DNA from: Rhabditoides inermis
Lineage: Eukaryota > Nematoda > Chromadorea > Rhabditida > Rhabditidae
Length of the DNA stretch: 64,000 nucleotides
NCBI GenBank assembly: GCA_963966185.1
Contig: CAWZYM010000300.1
Span: 489,001 to 553,000 of the forward strand
Direction of reading: 5' to 3'
Position 1 is the first letter of the stretch; each line of letters starts with the position of its first letter. A program made the translations under genes and the position numbers. Under the pieces are notes generated by a model, which had not been told where the DNA came from, did not search any database, and saw nothing but the letters and a program-made list of their open reading frames with translations. Below, in pieces: positions 60,800 through 64,000 of this stretch.

Positions 60800-61330
60800 A
60801 AGGTGAGGGAGAAGGGGCAGAGAGGGGAGGGGGAGGGGGTACACACCTCATTACATTACATATTACTGTTGTGTGTATGCAGGCGGTGGATCTTGTGGAG
60901 ACGTTCCTCCGGCACCCGGGTTGGAGGGAGACGGTGCGGGTCGACGAGAAGGACGACGAGGAGGAGGTGAGAGGGGAGGAGACGGGGAGACAATAATTAT
61001 CAAGGAAGAAACGTACCTGCACCTCAAGATGAAGTGCCGCAACCAGCAAGAGGAAATCGACCGACTAAACAAGTTGGTGACATCCTAACAGGAGACGATC
61101 CACTCTCTGGTCACGACTCCCAAGGTTACTGTACCTACAGTACCTTCTACCGTATACCCGCTGCCGTCTGAGAAGAAGAAGTCGTACGCTGATGCTACTG
61201 TTACCGTTGCTGGAAATGGAACCGGAATCATCCAGAAGCCTAATTTCGAGAATCCCGATGACGTGATGAAGATGATTCCTCGAGACTACGACTGGGAGAA
61301 GTTCAATTGTCTTATCTGGCGGCAATTCGG
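60718..61330 (+). pseudogene. Fragment of an unknown plus-strand coiled-coil gene
   Basis: Exon pieces: up to 60802 (RRTAEVRKQK, GTGAGG donor), 60883-60966 (AVDLVETFLRHPGWRETVRV then DEKDDEEE), 61005-61076 (EETYLHLKMKCRNQQEEIDR) and 61092 to about 61330 (KKSYADATVTVAGNGTG, NPDDVMKMIPRDYDWEKFNC). The first three join in phase. Between 61076 and 61092 the frame meets TAA in the 15-base GTGACATCCTAACAG; the same frame stays open afterwards. The upstream end runs into the inverted-repeat block. No family recognised; acidic and coiled-coil character only. Confidence 0.4.
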
Positions 61331-61339
61331 GCGGGGTAG

Positions 61340-61700
61340 GCATTGTGGCGAGTCGACCGCACAGAAAGAGGGAACAAGCGGGAATCGTCTAAACGCTCAC
61401 TCGCTAAACGCACCATCTAAACACGTCAGTCCTCAGTCTCGGTTATACAAACCGATCCCGGTTTCCGAATTCCGAACTATATTTACCTTACACAGCCTCG
61501 AACTCTTATTCTAATCTAAACTTCAATGGCATTGACACAAACAACTATGTTTCTTTGCACCTACTCTATAAGAAACGTAGAATACCCAACATTTACCCGA
61601 GTAAAGTCATTCATACATACACATAGCCGAGCTACACATAGATACACATAGCCGCGCTCATACATACACATAGCCGAGCCCACTCTCCTCCTCATTCTCT
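61340..61700. other. Non-coding stretch with a short tandem repeat
   Basis: No exon seen. CATACACATAGCCGAGC-type units occur three times at about 61612-61680. Confidence 0.45.
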
Positions 61701-61707
61701 TACTCAC

Positions 61708-61871
61708 CTGGCCTCGACGGCGGCGTTGGCGTAGCACCAGATCCTGTCCTCCGTCCGACTGGCGAGAGACAGACACGGCTCCAGACGACCAGCTATCACT
61801 GCCAGAAGGAGACGGTGGGTGGAGGAGAGGGACGCAGAGTGCTGCAGAGAAGGGGTTTCACATGTGGACAG

Positions 61872-61931
<60 letters not shown>

Positions 61932-64000
61932 AAGGAGGGGGAAATGAATCCCATACCTTCTCGATGAGCATAGCCGCAGTCTTCTTGAACAGCTGCCGGC
62001 GCTCGGCGATCTACAAACGTGTTAGAAAATGAATCAAATGCAATTACAACAAGTGTACCAGTGTAACTCTTTTTTCCCATTGGAAATTAGTCTCGAACAT
62101 CGATCACCATTACCTGTCCTCCGTCCGACTGGCGGACGGAGGACAGGTGACGGTAATAGCTCTTGTCGGCGGATGTCATGAGGATGCCACGTCGAGCATG
62201 CCACATATTAATCCCCCTCTCACCTTGTAGTTGGGATGGTCCTCATCAGTGGGTGTCATGCGGGGGTCGACCGTGTATCTCCTCATCTCCAGCAGGGGGA
62301 CCAGGGCAGGCACACCCACCTGCCGGAGCAACGCGATCGCCTGCAAACGGACGAGATAAGAATGGATATTTATGAATGATTCAATTTCTACATTTCTCAA
62401 TCAAAATGAGGAAATCCACGACCACATTCACCAAAAATTTGACTTTGCCAAAAATAAAATTTGACAAAAATACAAATTAGGTTTCAGTAGTGAACCATAT
62501 TGAACAGAGCTAGAGTCGAATCAATTGATGCATTAGCTTGTTAGACGTAGAAAGTTCAAACAATTTACTATACCTACATTTCAACAAAGCAAGTGCGACA
62601 ACGTGTTCCAAAAGAGAGCCCTGTGCACGAAAGAACATACCTCATCGAGCATTCCACAGCGCACGAATCCGAAGGCCGTCTTGAGGAGCCTCTCCTGCAG
62701 CTGGTCGTCGTCCGGGTGACAGGCAGCGTCCGCGTCCGCGCCCCAACCACGCGAGAGAGCGCGCGAGTCGCGCACCGTCGTGGACCTGAAAGGGCTCGCA
62801 AATGAGAACATCAGGAATGAGAGAGAGCGAGAGAGATAGATAGATCCTAGTCGCCCTACCTGATGTCCCTGACGCTCATGAGCTTGTTCTGTTCGCTGGC
62901 GAGGTCTGCGAATACAGTCGGATCCACCGCCGCCACTGCCTCACTCCACCGGAGAAGTCTGCAATCGACCATTGATCACCACTAACACTCTTTCCCTCGC
63001 CCCTCTTTCATTTCCTCAGTAGTTGCTTATTTTGTTAGCAAACATCTTGATCAAAAGTCAGTGAACAAAAAGAGAATAACCGTTACATTCACTGAAAATA
63101 AATGAACAACCAGTACTGACCAGCATCTGTCTGAAGTCGTCGTCGGTGGAAACGAGGTTCGCGAGAACGGACTGGTCCTGCAATCAGACAGTACAGCTCT
63201 CCCGTTCTAACTAACTTTCTCTCTCTTCCTCCTCTTCTCTATTAATTTCACGTGATGAGTGGTGAGAAAGGAATCATAACAGTCAACGATATATTTCATA
63301 GACAACAAAGAAAGAGATATTCTTGTGACAGATCAATAAACGATTTATTGGTGCATAACTCAAAGAATACAATAAACATTTTTCTGCTCACCTTGAACGG
63401 CAGGTACTGGTGCTTGTACTGCTCCCGCAGCTGGATCAGCGTGTACGCGTGCGACTCGCTGTGAAGCTGACGGATCGACGACACCTGCGGGGATACGGTA
63501 CAGTATTCTATACAGAATCATTGGATGTACAGTACCCCACCACTAGATACAGTACCCCCCGCATACCGTATGGGCGTCGACGCCGCGTGTCTGGCTGTTC
63601 ATGTCGAGGGTGACCAGCATCGACTTGACAGTGTTCGACACGGTCTGGAACAGGGCACATTTGTGAGAATTCAAAACTAAAAAAACAGCAGTTTCTCCGT
63701 TTCACGATCGATGTGTATGAACCGACAGTTGAATACTATAATGCCGCTCCGACTGATGACGAAAACAGAAAACATCGCACATGTCATAATAAGTTAGAAA
63801 CAAATAAAAATACGTTTTACAGTGAATATACACTAATAATAAACGAATGCGCAACAATGCATTTCTTTTGCAAATAATAACGCAAGCAACCCAAACTTAC
63901 AGACGATAAGCTTCACATCGAATGTATAATAATAAACGAAAATTGTTAAACAATGTGTGAGCAGCATAAAATGCAAACCCGTTGCCCACCTCGTGCATGG
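61708..64000 (-). CDS. npp-5: NUP107 nucleoporin, 5' half (runs off the right edge)
   Basis: Minus-strand exons: 64000-63990, 63644-63567, 63484-63392, 63177-63121, 62939-62860 (or starting at 62958), 62785-62641, 62340-62224, 62010-61957 and 61841-61708. They join in phase apart from the 62939/62958 choice. NUP107 is a helical scaffold of the nuclear pore Y-complex. Matches: HPDDDQLQERLLKTAFGFVR then CGMLDEAIALLRQVGVP (family LL..VF.L.R.G.L.EA..L....G.PW), and LLLAVIAGRLEPCLSLASRT then EDRIWCYANAAVEAR (family GNL...L..C..WED..WAY). Earlier exons (ASEQNKLMSVRDI, LIQLREQYKHQYLPFK) fit the N-terminal helical region. After 61708 the expected next ~80 residues are not found; later parts of the protein appear at 58.2-57.3 kb and 60.4 kb. 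The true start is outside the window. Confidence 0.75.
61870..61932. repeat. GA microsatellite in a NUP107 intron
   Basis: About 60 bases of AG repeat between NUP107 exons 62010-61957 and 61841-61708. Confidence 0.9.
62109..62157. repeat. Intronic hairpin built from a copied exon segment
   Basis: CCTGTCCTCCGTCCGACTGG here repeats the NUP107 exon at about 61743-61762. It is followed by its own complement (GGACGGAGGACAGG), making a palindrome with 7-base loop. Confidence 0.75.

Overview
This is a window of a eukaryotic, most likely nematode, genome. Signs of that are short GT..AG introns with TTTNCAG-type acceptors, candidate trans-splice acceptors directly before start codons, a major-sperm-protein (MSP) domain gene, and homologues of animal housekeeping genes (ALYREF/THOC4, CLN3, CHMP2/VPS2, NUP107, ribosomal protein eL20). 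Gene density is low and much of the window is repeats and mobile elements. All gene calls come from reading exons by eye and checking splice phase; no database was searched.

Layout. 1-3.4 kb: an ALYREF-like RNA-export adaptor gene (5' edge cut off) and, convergent with it, a two-Ig-domain surface protein gene. 3.4-10.3 kb: microsatellites, a copied 3' end of the CLN3-like gene, a 2.4-kb array of hairpin-forming 41-bp units, a GC-rich minisatellite and an eL20 ribosomal pseudogene. 10.9-11.6 kb: a small Cys/His-rich coiled-coil protein gene. 12.9-22.3 kb: a CLN3-like gene on the minus strand, split in its first visible exon by a 7.0-kb LTR retrotransposon with two 908-bp LTRs. That element has no recognisable gag, protease or reverse transcriptase. 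It keeps a Gypsy-type integrase C-terminal fragment and carries a full 927-codon superfamily 1 helicase ORF where an env-like gene would sit; this is the most unusual system in the window. 23.3-26.0 kb: a second ALYREF-like gene with a truncated copy of the Ig gene, i.e. a segmental duplication of the first 2.4 kb.

26-50 kb: a satellite of about 112 bp per unit, with higher-order 2,564-bp duplications, interrupted by three dated-by-nesting insertions: a 465-bp fold-back MITE, a 3.07-kb palindromic Mutator-like element with a 10-bp target duplication, and a 3.5-kb LINE that itself contains a TTAA-flanked MITE and a fold-back element. 50-53.8 kb: thirty units of a 126-bp minisatellite that is open in several frames by arithmetic, not by selection. 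54.2-54.7 kb: GA repeat.

54.8-64 kb: a mosaic of genes and gene fragments. In order: a decaying unknown gene with a duplicated Cys-rich exon, a B-box/coiled-coil gene, an in-frame chimera of VPS2 exons 1-3 with middle exons of NUP107, an MSP-domain gene, a lone NUP107 C-terminal exon, a plus-strand coiled-coil gene fragment, and the 5' half of NUP107 running off the right edge. NUP107 exons are thus present but out of order. Several genes in this part show phase breaks, so either the locus is rearranged and decaying or the assembly contains small errors.
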